A stretch of DNA of 64,000 nt from Anticarsia gemmatalis (Eukaryota > Arthropoda > Insecta > Lepidoptera > Erebidae). The stretch lies in assembly GCF_050436995.1 (NCBI RefSeq), contig NC_134747.1, forward strand, positions 11,415,501-11,479,500, read 5' to 3'. A program made the translations under genes and the position numbers. This document shows positions 34,397 to 47,317 of this stretch, one piece after another. How positions within the stretch are numbered: position 1 is the stretch's first letter; every line of letters begins with the position of its first letter. The notes below the pieces were generated by a model. The model was not told the origin of the DNA. It searched no databases and saw only the letters and a list, made by a program, of their open reading frames with translations.

Positions 34397-37300
34397 ATGT
34401 TGCAGTTTCTAGTATTAGGCGCGGTGGCAACAGTAATAAGCGGGAGATATGAAAATGTGAATGTGAAACAAGATTGGTGGGAAACCGCAGTGTTCTATCA
34501 AATCTACCCTCGATCCTTCATGGACAGCGATGGAGACGGCGTTGGTGATATAAATGGTAAAATAAACAACTATTTCCAATCATTCGTATCTCTATCCTTT
34601 TAACTTGTTTTCGTAGAATAATTACTGAAACAGATTTATCAAAACACGCTTACGAAAATGTTAAAGTTCTAAAATTAGTTTCCCAGAATTTCTTTTACTT
34701 GTAACAGAATTTGGAAAAAGCCAGATAACTTTAAAGATAACATTCGTGCAGACACAAAAAAAATGCTTTGAACGAGACTCCTCTTTTTATTCTAAAATGT
34801 CACAAAAGGGCCGGCGGTTTGTCTTCACTTATCTTTTTACTCCAAGTTCATTAATCTACAGTTTAAGCCTTAGCTTGTTATCTGTTAAAATTTTCACAGC
34901 ACACGTTTTAGGGGAAAAAATAAGGTTGGTAAAAAAACCCTAATGTTTTACTTTCTGCCGAGTAATAACGAAATGGAAGTTGCTTATTCTCATGATGTTG
35001 ATAAAACAAAGCCCAGGAAACCTTTTGAATGTAGAGAGAAAAGAATTTAGAAATGTTTGTTACTTACGTATTTTGGGACAGCTCGCAAATTGTGTAGCGA
35101 CATTAATATAATTGCGAATGGTTTTAAGCCACTGCCTGAGGCAACAATTATTTGAACAAACGAGAAATAACATTCTAGCGTATTTATTGACAATAGGAGA
35201 GCGAATACGAGAAACGGTTTTATTCCAGGAGGCAAGTGAAAATCGATCACAGCTTTTGTTACTATACACCGGTCGCTACGTCACCTCAGGGCGGCGTGAA
35301 CAAATTCAACACAAGGTTGTAACGTGATCGTGAGAAAAGAAAATAATACATTTCTGTTACTAGGTATTACTTCAAGACTAGAATATCTGAAGGAGCTCGG
35401 AGTAGAAGCAACATGGCTCTCACCAATTTTCAAGTCACCGATGCACGATTTTGGATACGACATTTCTGATTACTACTCAATTCAACCAGAATATGGATCC
35501 ATGGAGGACTTCGAACAGTTGTTGAAGAAAGCCGGAGAGCTCAGTGAGTCTTATTATGTATTCATTGCCTCCATTATGTAAATTTATGCATAACCCACGA
35601 ACGAATTATCGAAATTTTCTTTACAGAAATTCGGTTAACACGATGGATCGGTTATTTGAACTTTCGTAATAAGATTTCCTTTTACAATTTATATTTGAAA
35701 GGAAACGCCTGTTTGTATAATTTGAACAATTTGTTTTGGTGTTGTTTTCCTCGATTGTAATTATTTCTGATTCTATGACTAGCTGCGGGAGGTTCTATCG
35801 TTTGTAGTTCGAGTCGGTTTAAGTCTGTGGGTGTTTATATTTTGTGAGTATTTTTAGGATGGTGGATATAAATAAATATACGAAAGTTATCTTATTCTCA
35901 AAATATTATTCATTTACTAAAAATATTCAGATAGTATTATCTTTACCCAATACTTAATAAGTCCCACTTGTAGGATTTTCGATTGCTCTTCATTATATTT
36001 TCGATGATGTATCACAATAAATCTGAATCATAAGATTTGTTAAAAAGTTGAGCATGAATTTTATTAATTAATATCTAACAATAATTTCTAAGACAGAATT
36101 CTGCAAGACCGGATACACACCGTCGCAAGATTAATTTCAAGATAAATGTCACAACATCTTATTCGCTAATTAATTATGACACATGACATACATTTGTAGT
36201 GCGATTTTTTACACTCGATATTATATTATTACGTTTCTTTCTAGTACTTGAAATTTAAAATTGCATGACACTTTTTTCTTAGTTTGGGACGCTGATAAAG
36301 ACTTATACATATTATATATGTACATATGCAGGTATTCTCGTTTTGGCATTTAATGTAACTTAAAGAAAGGTTTTTGCGAACTAATCTAGGGGCTCTCGTC
36401 AACGAACTATCGTGGAAGCCCCTAGGTTGTCGATAGCCAATAGTGGCACGAAATCATTCCACTAATAGCTGTGCTATTTTCCATTAACATTAAAACTGTT
36501 TCAGATATTAAGGTGATTCTAGACTTCGTGCCAAATCACTCGAGTAATGAGAGCGAATGGTTTGTGAAGTCGGCTAGTAAGGACGAATACTACAGCGACT
36601 GGTACATTTGGGAGAACGGGCATTTGGATAGCACGGGACATAGAAGTCCGCCTAATAACTGGGTAAGTAAGAAACTAAATCTAGGTAAGATTCGAAAGGT
36701 GACTCACCGTTTATAATATAGCCTTTGGGATTAAGACTGCGTGTATCTTCACGTAAATAATAAATAAAAATTTAAATAACTCGTGGTAACAAGAGATGAG
36801 AGATGTATATTTTTTTTCAATGTTTAAAATCGTTTAATACAATAAATAAAGAAAAGAAAGATGGAGAAGTTTAACTGACAAATCACAGACCAAACAAACA
36901 GTAAAATTCTCGTTTCCCTATTTTTTTATGAACACAATCCAACATATACATATATTAGGTGTCAAGTAATGTATAAAAATGGTTGCCTACAAATTGAACT
37001 ACTCCAAAGTAAATGTCAGACGCCCAATTCATCCCACTTCTTGACTCTTTGTTTTAGATCAGCGTATTCAGAAAGAGTGCTTGGACCTACGTGGCATCCC
37101 GGGACCAGTACTATCTTCACCAGTTTGGAGAGTCACAGCCCGATTTCAACTATAGAAATCCAGTGGTTGTTGAAGAAATGAAAGTAAGTAAACCTGAATT
37201 TCTTGTGTCTTAAAAGGAGAGAACTGAATGCAGCAAAAAAAGATTTGAATATTTTTTCTCTGTATAAATACTGCTTTTGTGGTTCATAAATCCACAGTGC

Positions 37301-40300
37301 TCATACGCTAATCAATATCTATAAAACTCTTCCGTTACTGAGTGACTTACTGATTGATGGACAACGCACAGCCAAACTACTGAGCGTAAAAAGTTGTAAT
37401 TGTGGTTCGAAGATTCCCTAAGAAGAGTCAGTATATGGAAGCAAAAAGACACGATTTTTGGAAATGCCTTTCCCCCATTGGAGTGAAATTCCACGCCGGC
37501 GAAGCCGCAGTCAGAAAGCTAGTCTTAGCTAAACGACAACTTCAGCCACGTACTGTGTCATCATTGTCTCATTTAAGATTTTCGATTTGTACTGTAAAAC
37601 ATTCATTTGCAAAAATCAATTTCTCCGATCAAAATAAACATTTCCGTAGACACGATTATTTATTTGTAATGTGTTTACAAATTAATAAATAGATCTGTTC
37701 GAAAGACGTTTCAAATAAAGATAAAGTTGTTGTGTGACTTGGAAGAGTAACGAAGATAAATGGACCTGCGTTATTTTTATCTATTTGCCGACTAGCCTTG
37801 CTGAAATATTTAAATAGATCTCACATAAATATAAAATACCTTATAAGTTTCGCTTAGAACTTATGTCACATGGGAGTTAACGCTATTATGGATAATTATT
37901 ATAGGTTTTTCTGGACGTCTCGACTTAAAAAAAATCTATCAATTGGATATTGTGAGTTTCGGAAACCCACTGTTATGCCACGTTATATTAATATACGCAG
38001 AATATTGCACCGTAAGTAACATACTTTCGAAATCAAAATTGAGACAAAAACATTATAGCCAGTGAAAGTCGCCAATGAAAACACAAAAATAAATAGTTGC
38101 TTTACTCCCTGGACATTAAAGAAGGAATAAGTAACCAGTCTAAAGTAGAAGCACCTTTGGAAGATGGCCCAATAATTCCCAATAACTTATGCACTTTACT
38201 TCACGAGGTGCTCGCTACGTAAATGGCTCAAAGTTGCTAGCACTCTATTGGTGAAGTCTGAAACTACCGCCTTAAGGAGATTCCCGTGAAATGGCAAGCG
38301 TGAAACTTTAAATTTAATAACATAGTACAGTGCCGCGGTCTTTACCTACGAAAATGAGATTTTATCGTGTACTGAAAATATTGAACGAACTTGTTATATT
38401 GGGTAGAAAATTTAGTGGATCTTTGTTTTGAGTAAGATTTTAGTCTAAACTCTGCTATCTGTTTGGAGTCTCCAGTAGGTATTGCTATGTTTATGTGTAT
38501 GAATACACATAATACCAGTTTCATAAATAAAACTGTAATATAGTAAATTTATTATACAGCTTAGATTTATGTTATTTCTAGTATAGAGGAAAATGAAGGA
38601 GAAAGATTAGGAAGGCTGACCTCACTTCCGTGTGGGATTTATAGCACGAAAGACAGAGAGAGAGAGAGAGCGATATAATTTAGATTTATGATATACAGCT
38701 CAGCGTTCATCGTCGGGCTTAGAGTATATGAACTCAGGAGGTATCAAAACATAGTACGAAGTTCGAAAACGGTCCAAATCGTATGACGAAGCCTTCAATT
38801 GGTTACCGGAAATTATGTTTAATTAAATCTAATGGTAGCGGAATTAGAAACACTTTTATTTTTTAAATACTTACTGTGATTTTATTTATAAATTTTGTAT
38901 TTTTACAGAATGTCATAAAATTCTGGCTAGAAAAAGGAGTAGCCGGAATGAAACTGAATTCCTTTAATCACATTTACGAAGTAGACAAAGATTCCTACGG
39001 AGGCAGGTACCCTAATGAACCGATGACAGGTAAACCTGGGTTGAAGCCTGAGGACTATGGATATCTAGAGCATATTTATACGAAAGACCAGGAAGAGACT
39101 TATGACATGGTGTCGCAGTTCAGAGATGTGTTTGATGCTATCACTATAAGAGATAATTTGACAAGGTATGTTTGAATCATATTTTTTGTAACAAATTTGT
39201 GGGAAAATACTATAAATTAAAGAGCATAAATATATGAACACGCATTAGAAAAAGACTGGTCGAATCTTACCGCAGGTAGGGAGATTTGGAAGGAAATAAG
39301 GGAGGCCTTTGCCCAGCAGTAGGGCACTCAAAAAGGTTAAAAAGATAGTTATTTGTTTTTAATACCAGTGACATTTACTTAGTACCCAAAACCTACAAGA
39401 TTACTAAATCACGGTGAGATAAATTAAATTTGATTGTTGCCAAAAATAATCGCATTCAATTGTTATTATGAAGCAGACGAGTGAGTGCAGTGATTGTAAT
39501 AAAATATCGTGGTGTCATAAAAATTGAAAAGGTGTCTCTCGTCATAAATATTGGAACATATTCCTATGAAGATGTAAAATTTCATTGCCGTATGTTATGT
39601 TCATATAATAAAACGAGCTACGAGATACAGTCCACAAACTACGTCGAGAGTTTGACCCTTAAAATGTACTGCATAAATAGTTTCTACGACGCCTGCTAGA
39701 GGCGCTGAACCGATTGTCATACAATTTTTTTCGACAGCTGGCCAGTTGTCGGTACACAATATAATAGAGGTAGAGAATCGCGGCAAGTGATTTGTTCAAT
39801 ATACTGGAAAAGAAAAAGTAAGCATTAGTAAACAATTTATGTACAAATTATGCCTTTTATTCATGCGTGAAAGATAAAATATTTACTATTATTGATAAAT
39901 CCTAGATAAAAACCAAGTTGTTTTTCTACAGTTATGATTACGGATAATATAAGATAAATTGGATAAACAACTATCATTATACATAACAATCTTAAATAAA
40001 GAAGACTAAAGGCCGCCCGCGACTTCGTCCGCATGGAAACCCTTCCCGTGTAAATCCCGATCTCTCGGGAACTCCGTGATAAAAAATAGCCTATATGTTA
40101 TTCTGGGTTTTCAGCTACATTTGCACCAAATTTCATCGTAATCGGTTTAGTAGTATTAGTGTGAAAGATTATCAAACATCCATACATAAATATATACATT
40201 CTCACAAACTTCCGCATTTATATTATTAGTAGGACTAGAAAAGAAGAGACAAAAAATAAATGTAGAAACAAAAAAAGCAGAACACGTGGGTCGGAATGAT

Positions 40301-43300
40301 GTTGATATAATATGTACAGTCTTTTAATAAAACATCCTAAATTATGTCTACTTCCAGGATAATGATGACGGAGGCCAGTACCACGATAAAAAATGCAGTG
40401 AGATATTACGGCGAAGGTACTCACTCAGGTGCTCATATACCATTCAATTTCGGTCTCATAGAGGATCTTGACAAAGACTCGGACGCAAGGGACATGAAGT
40501 ATACTATAGATAGATGGCTCACGTACAAGCCTTTGAGGAAGCAAGCTAACTGGATGGTGAGTGTATTGATTAATTGCTACGTTAGATTGATGAAAGATTA
40601 ATATTGGCGTACATATACAGGGTGTAACAGACAGGCTACCGAAAACGAAAAAAAAATGATTCTAGACATGATTCTGGTGCTTATGGCGTTGAAAATTTTC
40701 ATCGCTTTTTTCATGATTTTTTATGCGTTTTTTTTATTTTTTTTCGGTATTATTTCGTTAATACTACACAGTGCAACATGAATATGAGAAAAAATCCGTC
40801 ATATTACTGTTTTTCACAAAAAACAGCAATGGATTAAAACAACGTATAAATTCGCTATCAGCTGTCCGCGGCCAACGACACCGCGCCAGCGGCGGCCGGC
40901 CGCGAAGGTCGACGTACCTACGCGCGCCACACAGACACGATTACGCACACAGCTGTCAGCCTCACTCTCACTAGTATGCAGCGTTACTTAGTATTTGTTC
41001 TTCTATGTTAAAAATGAAAATGACATAATTATCCCGCTCTCCGATAAAAGGTACATTAATAAGATTTAAAATGTGTGATATCTTATTATTATTACACGTA
41101 CAAATACATACAGAACGACAAAAAATCCTATTGATATTCTTTAGCGCAATAAAAATCTCTAATAAACAATTTAACAAGTATTGTCGCTTTGTTCTATTTG
41201 TTCTTGCAAACTTATTATTCTATTCGATATTTACACGCTCATTCATACAAGCGCGGTGCGACTCGAAAAGTAGATGGCCGTAGTGACGCGTGACGCCGCG
41301 ACCGCGCGTGGATGTTACATAGATGGGATGCGACAAAATGAATGCTAAGTAATTCTCCGGGGATAATGAATTATGATAAGTTAGTTTCTCTGATAAGAAT
41401 ATTAATGGATATTGATTGCTATCATTGTTGTGTACCTACATTTTTTATGGTTTAATTAAATAAACGTTTCGTGTTTATTTTATTTACTTTAATCTGATTT
41501 TATGTTATTAAATATCAAAGTAGGTATTTTAAACTTACATCAATAATGTTTGTAATGTTATTCGGTATTTGAATAAAACTACAATGCAACGAGTAACAAC
41601 TGTGACAAGTAAAAATAGTACCTAATGCCACATCAATATTTTATTCAATCTAATCTCTCGCTGGGATCCTAACTCGTCGCTCGTCACCAAATCGGCGGCG
41701 CGCGCACGGACGGCGGCGCGGAGGGAGCGGGTGGCGCGGGCGAGGGGCGGCGCGGGTGAGCGGAGAGGCGCCCGCGCCGGCGGCTCTCTTTGATAGTTCG
41801 AGCAATTCGCTCGCGGAAGACGGAAGCTCTTCACCGGTGTCGTTCGTTATGTCCTATTCGTCGTGTCGTGTGTGAACTGTTGTTTATTATTACTTGTTAT
41901 TGTTTCGGTTTTGAGTTGTTAGTGTTTTTATTGTTATTATTTTTGTTGTTATTGTTTTCGAAGTGCAGTTGTGCTCGTAAATAGGAAGAAATGTTGATGT
42001 GCTATGTATGGTGAAGCACGTGGAAGTGCACGGCGTGCTCTGCACCTGTACGTCCGGATCCAAAGGTACCTACTCAAACTCTCGCCATACACCAGGTAAT
42101 TGCGTGTTGATAGACATTGATAACAATTCGTTTTAGCACTTTCTTATTATTGGTTACATTTTGCTATTATTGTTTGATTTCACGTAAGCCAAGTAGGTAT
42201 CTACCTACTTACAATTTTACTATGAGCTATTGTAACATACGAGCGTACTTACGATACCTACCATAAACGATACATGAGATTGTTATCTAATAATACATAC
42301 TAGTGAGCGCATAGACGTGGTGGTACGCGTACGTACCGCTGATTGTTGGCAGCTCCTCGCATGATCAATTATTGTATCAACCACATTGTAAAACTTTTGG
42401 CGATTGAAAAGAGTGGCCGTGAGTTTCTCGCTAGCTCTTCTCATAAGGCTCTACCCCCTTTCCGAGCTAGTGGTAGATTCAGTAATTGTAACGACTATCG
42501 TAAGTGTCAACATTAGTCCTAAATGAATAAATGATTTGATTTTGATACCTACGACGCGTCGCGACATGTCGTCGCTCAGCGCGCCGCCGCCGCCAGAAAT
42601 CTCGTAGGCATGCGCGGAGATATATCGCGTTGTTCACTATACATTGAATGCTCAAAAATGACTAACTCGGGAACCAATCATTTCCGAGAAAAATGGTTGA
42701 AGTAAATTTCGCGCATTTAGTGTCACAAAATTAACACTGAAGTTTTCGGTTAACCGTCGTTTACACCCTGTATATAATTCTTCTGTAAGTGTGTTTGTCA
42801 CTTAACTTCTCTTAAACGACTGGACCGATTTTGATGAAATTTTTTGTGTGTGTTCAAAGAGATCTGAGAATGGTTTAGATTCACAATTTTGTCCGCTGGG
42901 CAATGTTTTTTTAATTATTTTTTAGTTTATTAGACAGGACAACGTCTGTCGGGTCCGCTAGTCTTAATATACAATGTCTAAGCAATTTAGGTTTTGCAGT
43001 GATAGCAAGATACTTTCAATTCAATTATTTCTTAAAGATAACTCCTGCCGTAGCAATTGCTCTGGCGTCGGGAGATTTTTACAAAAATAGAAACAACTTG
43101 CACAAAAATTATATCGTAAACGTTGTTATAAAAATGGAAAAATATTGAAGTCATTATATATTATGTTAAATATGAATTAAACCTAGTGATGTGTTAATTT
43201 AAATCAAATTTAAGTCATAAAATTATTCATTGTTAAAATCAGATTGCGGCTTTAAAATCGTGCCTAGTATTTGAGCATCGTTAACATAGCCTTAAGCGAC

Positions 43301-46300
43301 AATACTGGCACCACAAACCTATAACATCAATTGCCAAATTCATAATTAAGTCACGAAAATATGACAAGGTCAAAGGCAATTTTTAAGATAGATTCAATTA
43401 GATATACGCAATTTGACTGATAACTATCTGCCCCAGGGAATACAAATTTAGCAACACTGAGAGACAATGTAGGCGTGCCTTTTTGATATACAAGACCTTC
43501 CTTTTACTATTTGTATATAATTACTATCAGACCCGCGCAACTTCGCTTGCATTACATAAGAGAGAATGGGTCAAAATTTTCCCCGTTTTTGTAACATTTT
43601 TAACTGGTACTCTGCCCCTATTGGTTGTAGCGTGATGATATATAGCATATAGCCTTCTCCGAGAAATAGGCTATCTAACACTGAAAGAAATTTTCAAATC
43701 GGATCAGTAATTCCTGAGATTAGTGCGTTCAAACAAACAAACCAACTCTTCAGCTTTATAATATTAGTATAGATTATGGTATTATGACGGATAGCTGCAA
43801 AATGCCATTGGATCCTATGTGTCGATACCATTAGCAGGTTGATATATTACATTCGCAAATTACTTACAAGACGTAAATTGACAATTACAGGCATTTTCTG
43901 ATATGTTGAATTCGATAGGTATGGAATCCGGTTTGATTTAGATTTTCATTAGCATATCAGTATTTCGTAGTTTAAATAGAGCTAAATATAGTTTGGTGTA
44001 TTTTAGCTAAATATAGTTTTGTGATATCACATAGATTTGAACCGGAATACATACTTTAAAAGGTAATTACGAATATCTTATGGCAATACCATTAACGGCC
44101 AGTTTCTTCGTTTATAGTAACAGCCGAAGAATAAGGGCAAATTAACAATGACAATCGAATTTGTTTCTTCACGAATATAAATAATTGTTATATAGAAGTC
44201 AATTTGAAGAGTCGGTATGAAGAAACGGGCCGTCAATCAGTGATGGTACTAGTTTATAAAAAACTTGAAACAGCGATTAATTCCTATCAATGATACAAGA
44301 AGGATCTAATATAGTGGTAACTTTCACATAACAAACTCTCAAGTATTTGACATCATATTTGACCTCACGAAGTTCGACACAGAGGTGTCTAAAGTTCGTG
44401 AATACGGGTCGATTTCTTAGAGGTCTCATACGAGCTGTTATTTATTATTAATTGTTTTCTAGACTGGTAACCATGATACGAGCAGAGTGGCGTCACGATT
44501 CAGATCGGAACTGGTCGATGCCTTCAATATGCTGGTACTCCTACTGCCTGGGATTGCTGTCACTTATATGGTAAAGTTTTTAATGCTATTTTTAGAGATA
44601 TAATAAGGTTTCGATTTGGTATTACGTTAATCTTTTGACAATTAACATGTAGTTATTCCCAAATATAGTCAAAAAGAGGCCTTTTTTTAAAGTGTGAAAT
44701 TTTATTTATATATTAAGGCTTAGAAACCAATATGAAAATATTTTTTGATTTGTCGAAATGTGTTTTAAATTATACGTAAACATTGAAGGGCGAAGAAATA
44801 GGGATGACAAATGGATTCGTGCCTTGGAGCGAAACGAAGGACCCTCAGGCGTGCAATACGGACGACCCTGTTAATTTCATCGAAGTGTCCCGGGACCCTG
44901 TGAGGACCCCGTTCCAGTGGAGCAATGGAAAAAACGCAGGTAACTTCACTAACCTTTTGAATATCCTTCGTTTCCGCACCAACAAAATTCGACGCGTCGG
45001 TTTCAGGTGAAAATATTAGGTCGGGGAAAAGTCTTTTCGCATTATAGTATGTAATAAAATCTCTTTGGCATCAAGAACCACAAATAAGTACACGGTTTCT
45101 TTCAGTGAGCTCGTGAGGTACCCAAATATCGAGCTTTTTTGTGTAGAGAAAAGATTTTATTACAAGTTCGTACATACTATAATGCGAAAAGACATTTTCC
45201 CCGACCTAAAATACCCTCTATTTTATAGAAAGGAATTACTGACATGAATCAACATTATCAGGATCTTAAATTCATCGTCCTTTGTTGATCTTGCTTTCTT
45301 TTCGATATTAAAAATATTATACCTTTGTTACAAAGTCTAGACATTTTATAAACTTTCGGCGTTTATATTTTCATAAAACATTAAGTCGAAATATCTTTTT
45401 AGCGTCAGATTCTTTGTGTTTCACGTTTAACATACAATTTGCATTTCTGTAAGCGTCAACTGTTTATATAAAGCGTCAAAGCGCGCCAGGTATAACATAT
45501 GTAGCTGATTTTAATTTCAAATGTAAACCTTTCTGGATTAATGTATTTACATAGTTGGATTAGGCTTATAATTGGATAAACTTTCATATGTTTCTTACTT
45601 GATAAAACGCTCACCTACTTTTGTTTTGTACTTTATATTTTCTTAAGTAATCCTATCTTGTTTTTCATTTTCCATTCATATTTTTACTCATCTCTCTAAT
45701 TTAAATTGTATTTTTCTCCTTTCTTTGGCCTTTTCAAAAAAGTTCTACTCACATTTATAATTTTAGTCTCGCTTTACGTGAACCTAATATTATTTCAAAA
45801 CAAACCAATTTGAATATAATGTTGGTCTGGTTTCTAGGTTTCTCTCACGCGGACAGCTCTTGGCTGCCTGTAGCAGAGGGTTTTGAACACCTGAATCTCG
45901 CTGCTCAGCGGTCTTCAATTCGTTCCCATTATCAGGTTTACCGAACGCTGACAAATCTGAGAATGCGACCAGCGTTTAAGTACGGACGATACGAATCTTT
46001 AGCTCTTAATAATGATGTTTTTGCATTTAAAAGGTAAGATTCATTTATGTAGTTATTTTTGCTGTCAAGATTCAAGTAGGTTTCAGGTTTAATTAGTTAC
46101 TTAGACGAACTTTTATTTTTATCACTTAAACAGACAGTTAAATTCTGAACATAGTCTCTTAATTTTTCCTTGATTCTAATCCCTTAACTTTGAAAAAGAC
46201 AAGATAATATACATTACGTAAAGTAAAACACATCTAGTTTTTCATACTCGGTATGAATGTAATAAGAATTCGATTTTGAATTTACAAAAAGTATACAATA

Positions 46301-47233
46301 AAACTATATAATAACAATAAATTTAGTTTGAAATCGACACCTTACATCCAAATAACAAAACTACGTGCCTAGTAATATTTCGATATAACATTTTTAGTAA
46401 CCCAAACATTCTTAAAAGAGCAATATCTCTAGAAAATTGTTTTCTACGTAGACTTTATTATAAATATTTGTGAATATTTCAGATGGTACAATGATGACAC
46501 GTACGTCGTCGTGATGAACGTTGGAAGAACTTATCATGTTGTGAATTTGACTGCCTTTGACTTGATCTTTGGGCAATTGGAGGTCGAAGCTAGCAGTGTT
46601 GTGTCTTCTAGGACTTACAGGTACGATTGGAAAACTATTATTTTTGTAAATGTCTTCTAAAGCGTCGTTTTGTCTTCTATGGTCAGTTTGTAACTTATAT
46701 ACCTCCCACGCTAGTTGGTACAGGTTCGAACCCTAGGGAAACCATCAATGACTTACAAAGTTATGTGTGTATTAGAAATAATTATCACTTGTTCCAACGG
46801 TGAAGCAAAACATCGTGATGCAACGTTGCATGCCTGACAATTCTTTAGAACAGTTCTTGAAGGTACGCAAAGTCGCCAACCCGCAATTGGCCAGAATGGT
46901 GAACTCAAGGCCTCACTCCTCCCTTATTACGGTAGGAGACCCTTGGTCAGCAGAAGGTCATTAATAGTTCGTATTTATTATTACTACTGGCTATATTTCG
47001 TTACTTATTTATAATCATCACATTTCATTTCACATTCACATTTTTCAGAATTTGTTTAGAGATTTAGTCGAGGTACTAGATAACAGAAAGATCTATAGAA
47101 CAACTGCATTAAAAATGTTAATGTATGGATATTCTTCGTTAATTTATTTTATTTCGATTTCAGTGACAACGTTCAAGCGAATTATTTGGACTTGGCCGCA
47201 GATGAAGCTCTCGTACTACGAATGCAGGTTTAA
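34397..47233 (+). CDS. GH13 alpha-glucosidase (maltase) paralogue 1, catalytic nucleophile lost
   Basis: Eleven GT-AG exons join into 580 codons plus stop: 34397-34556, 35364-35543, 36505-36662, 37058-37183, 38909-39165, 40358-40556, 44463-44570, 44789-44939, 45838-46033, 46483-46620, 47164-47233. Residues 1-16 are a signal peptide, so the protein is secreted. Family landmarks are in order: WWETAVFYQIYPRSF, the DSDGDGVGD calcium-type loop, HDFGYDISD, region I DFVPNHSS, QPDFNYRNP, region III MTEAS (acid/base Glu299) and region IV GNHD (Asp365). Region II, normally GFRVDA, reads GMKLNS: Arg to Lys at 223 and nucleophile Asp to Asn at 225. The family forms a covalent glycosyl intermediate on this Asp, so no normal hydrolysis is expected. 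The frame, length and splice sites are all intact, which suggests a kept non-enzymatic role. An extra phase-2 intron (39166-40357), absent from genes 2 and 3, splits the codon before region III. First gene of the tandem cluster. Confidence 0.93.
36385..36460. repeat. MITE fragment in intron 2 of gene 1
   Basis: ggctctcgtcaacgaactat and ggttgtcgatagccaatagt resemble parts of the MITE family. It is short and uncertain. Confidence 0.35.
37310..37530 (-). repeat. RTE-like short repeat, minus orientation, intron 4 of gene 1
   Basis: On the minus strand it starts agctttctgactgcggcttc, then gccggcgtgg, and ends with the complement of actcttccgttactgagtga. It is a relative of 4486-4640. Confidence 0.6.
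38651..38671. repeat. (GA)n microsatellite
   Basis: A run of about nine GA units lies in intron 4 of gene 1. Confidence 0.7.
39248..39345 (+). repeat. Relic of an RTE-type LINE 3' coding end
   Basis: ggaggcctttgcccagcagt is preceded by gagatttggaaggaaataag. The translation approximates REIWKEIREAFAQQ, the usual C-terminal end of RTE reverse transcriptase ORFs. It lies in intron 5 of gene 1. Confidence 0.55.
39614..39784 (+). repeat. MITE copy 5, intron 5 of gene 1
   Basis: Contains gagagtttgacccttaaaat, ctagaggcgctgaa and ggccagttgtcgg in the family order and ends gtagagaatcgcgg. It is diverged. Confidence 0.65.
40010..40236 (+). repeat. RTE-like short repeat, gcccgcgacttcg subfamily
   Basis: Starts ccgcccgcgacttcgtccgc, contains caaatttcatcgtaatcggt, and ends tatattattagtaggac. 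It is a different subfamily from the copies at 43526 and 47652. It lies in intron 5 of gene 1. Confidence 0.7.
42004..42095 (+). pseudogene. First-exon-like ORF inside the TIR element
   Basis: The ATG at 42004 opens 30 codons (MYGEARGSARRALHLYVRIQ and ten more residues) that run directly into CCAG|GTAATT, a good donor. Upstream lie the CpG-rich block and a long T/G-rich leader. The layout (CpG promoter, leader, start codon, donor) is that of a gene's 5' end. I do not recognise the peptide and see no following exon in the element. It may be a captured and now orphaned exon, or a chance ORF. Confidence 0.35.
42415..42545 (+). repeat. LINE 3'-end type repeat inside the TIR element
   Basis: gtggccgtgagtttctcgct, gagctagtggtagattcagt and the end aatgaataaatgatttgatt follow a 3' tail very common in moth genomes. 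It includes a poly(A)-signal-like AATAAA. Confidence 0.5.
42772..42965 (-). repeat. Interspersed repeat abutting the TIR element
   Basis: On the minus strand it starts actagcggacccgacagacg and contains aaatttcatcaaaatcggtc. Its tatata end touches the right end of the TIR element, which probably inserted into this TATA-rich tail. Confidence 0.55.
43526..43790 (+). repeat. RTE-like short repeat, intron 6 of gene 1
   Basis: Starts agacccgcgcaacttcgctt, contains ttccccgtttttgtaacatt, and ends agctttataatattagtata. It is very close to the copies at 47652, 62377 and 16655 (minus). Confidence 0.8.
45016..45209. repeat. mariner-derived MITE, intron 8 of gene 1
   Basis: Ends ttaggtcggggaaaagtctt and, in complement, ttaggtcggggaaaatgtct, both continuing to ttcgcattatagtatgt. 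TTAGGTCGG ends are those of mariner elements. No transposase remains, and the left flank is TA. Confidence 0.75.
46905..46965 (-). repeat. Moth repeat fragment, intron 10 of gene 1
   Basis: aaggcctcactcctccctta and ggtaggagacccttggtcag are the complement of the ctgctgggcaagggtctcct type repeat seen at 50990 and 62887. Confidence 0.55.
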
Positions 47234-47317
47234 TTCATATTTATTTTGTTTTTGTTATTACATTATGTTGAAAGAAAAATCGATTTAAAATTAAAAATGT
47301 ATTTACCTATTTATTGC

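Larger units (their letters stand above)
40617..42771 (+). mobile_element. TIR element of about 2.2 kb with a CpG-rich interior
   Basis: Left end acagggtgtaacagacaggc then taccgaaaac; the right end, in complement, reads acagggtgtaaacgacggtt then aaccgaaaac. These are terminal inverted repeats of about 30 bp with some mismatches, flanked by TATA-rich DNA. No transposase frame is seen. The interior is unlike its surroundings, with CpG-rich blocks at about 40861-40970, 41256-41310, 41695-41800 and 42548-42620. It also holds a first-exon-like ORF and a LINE 3' fragment. It lies entirely within intron 6 of maltase gene 1. It could be a non-autonomous DNA transposon that has captured host promoter DNA. 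Confidence 0.55.

Noticed and set aside
35047..35327. Three overlapping ORFs on both strands in intron 1 of gene 1
   Set aside because: They lie inside a well-defined intron, overlap each other and show no family motif.
38641..38680. Tandem repeats as a CRISPR-like array
   Set aside because: It is a simple GA microsatellite; there are no spaced direct repeats anywhere in the window.
46621..47163. Frameshift or loss at the 3' end of gene 1
   Set aside because: Exons 10 and 11 join in phase 2 and give the expected C-terminal length, equal to gene 2.
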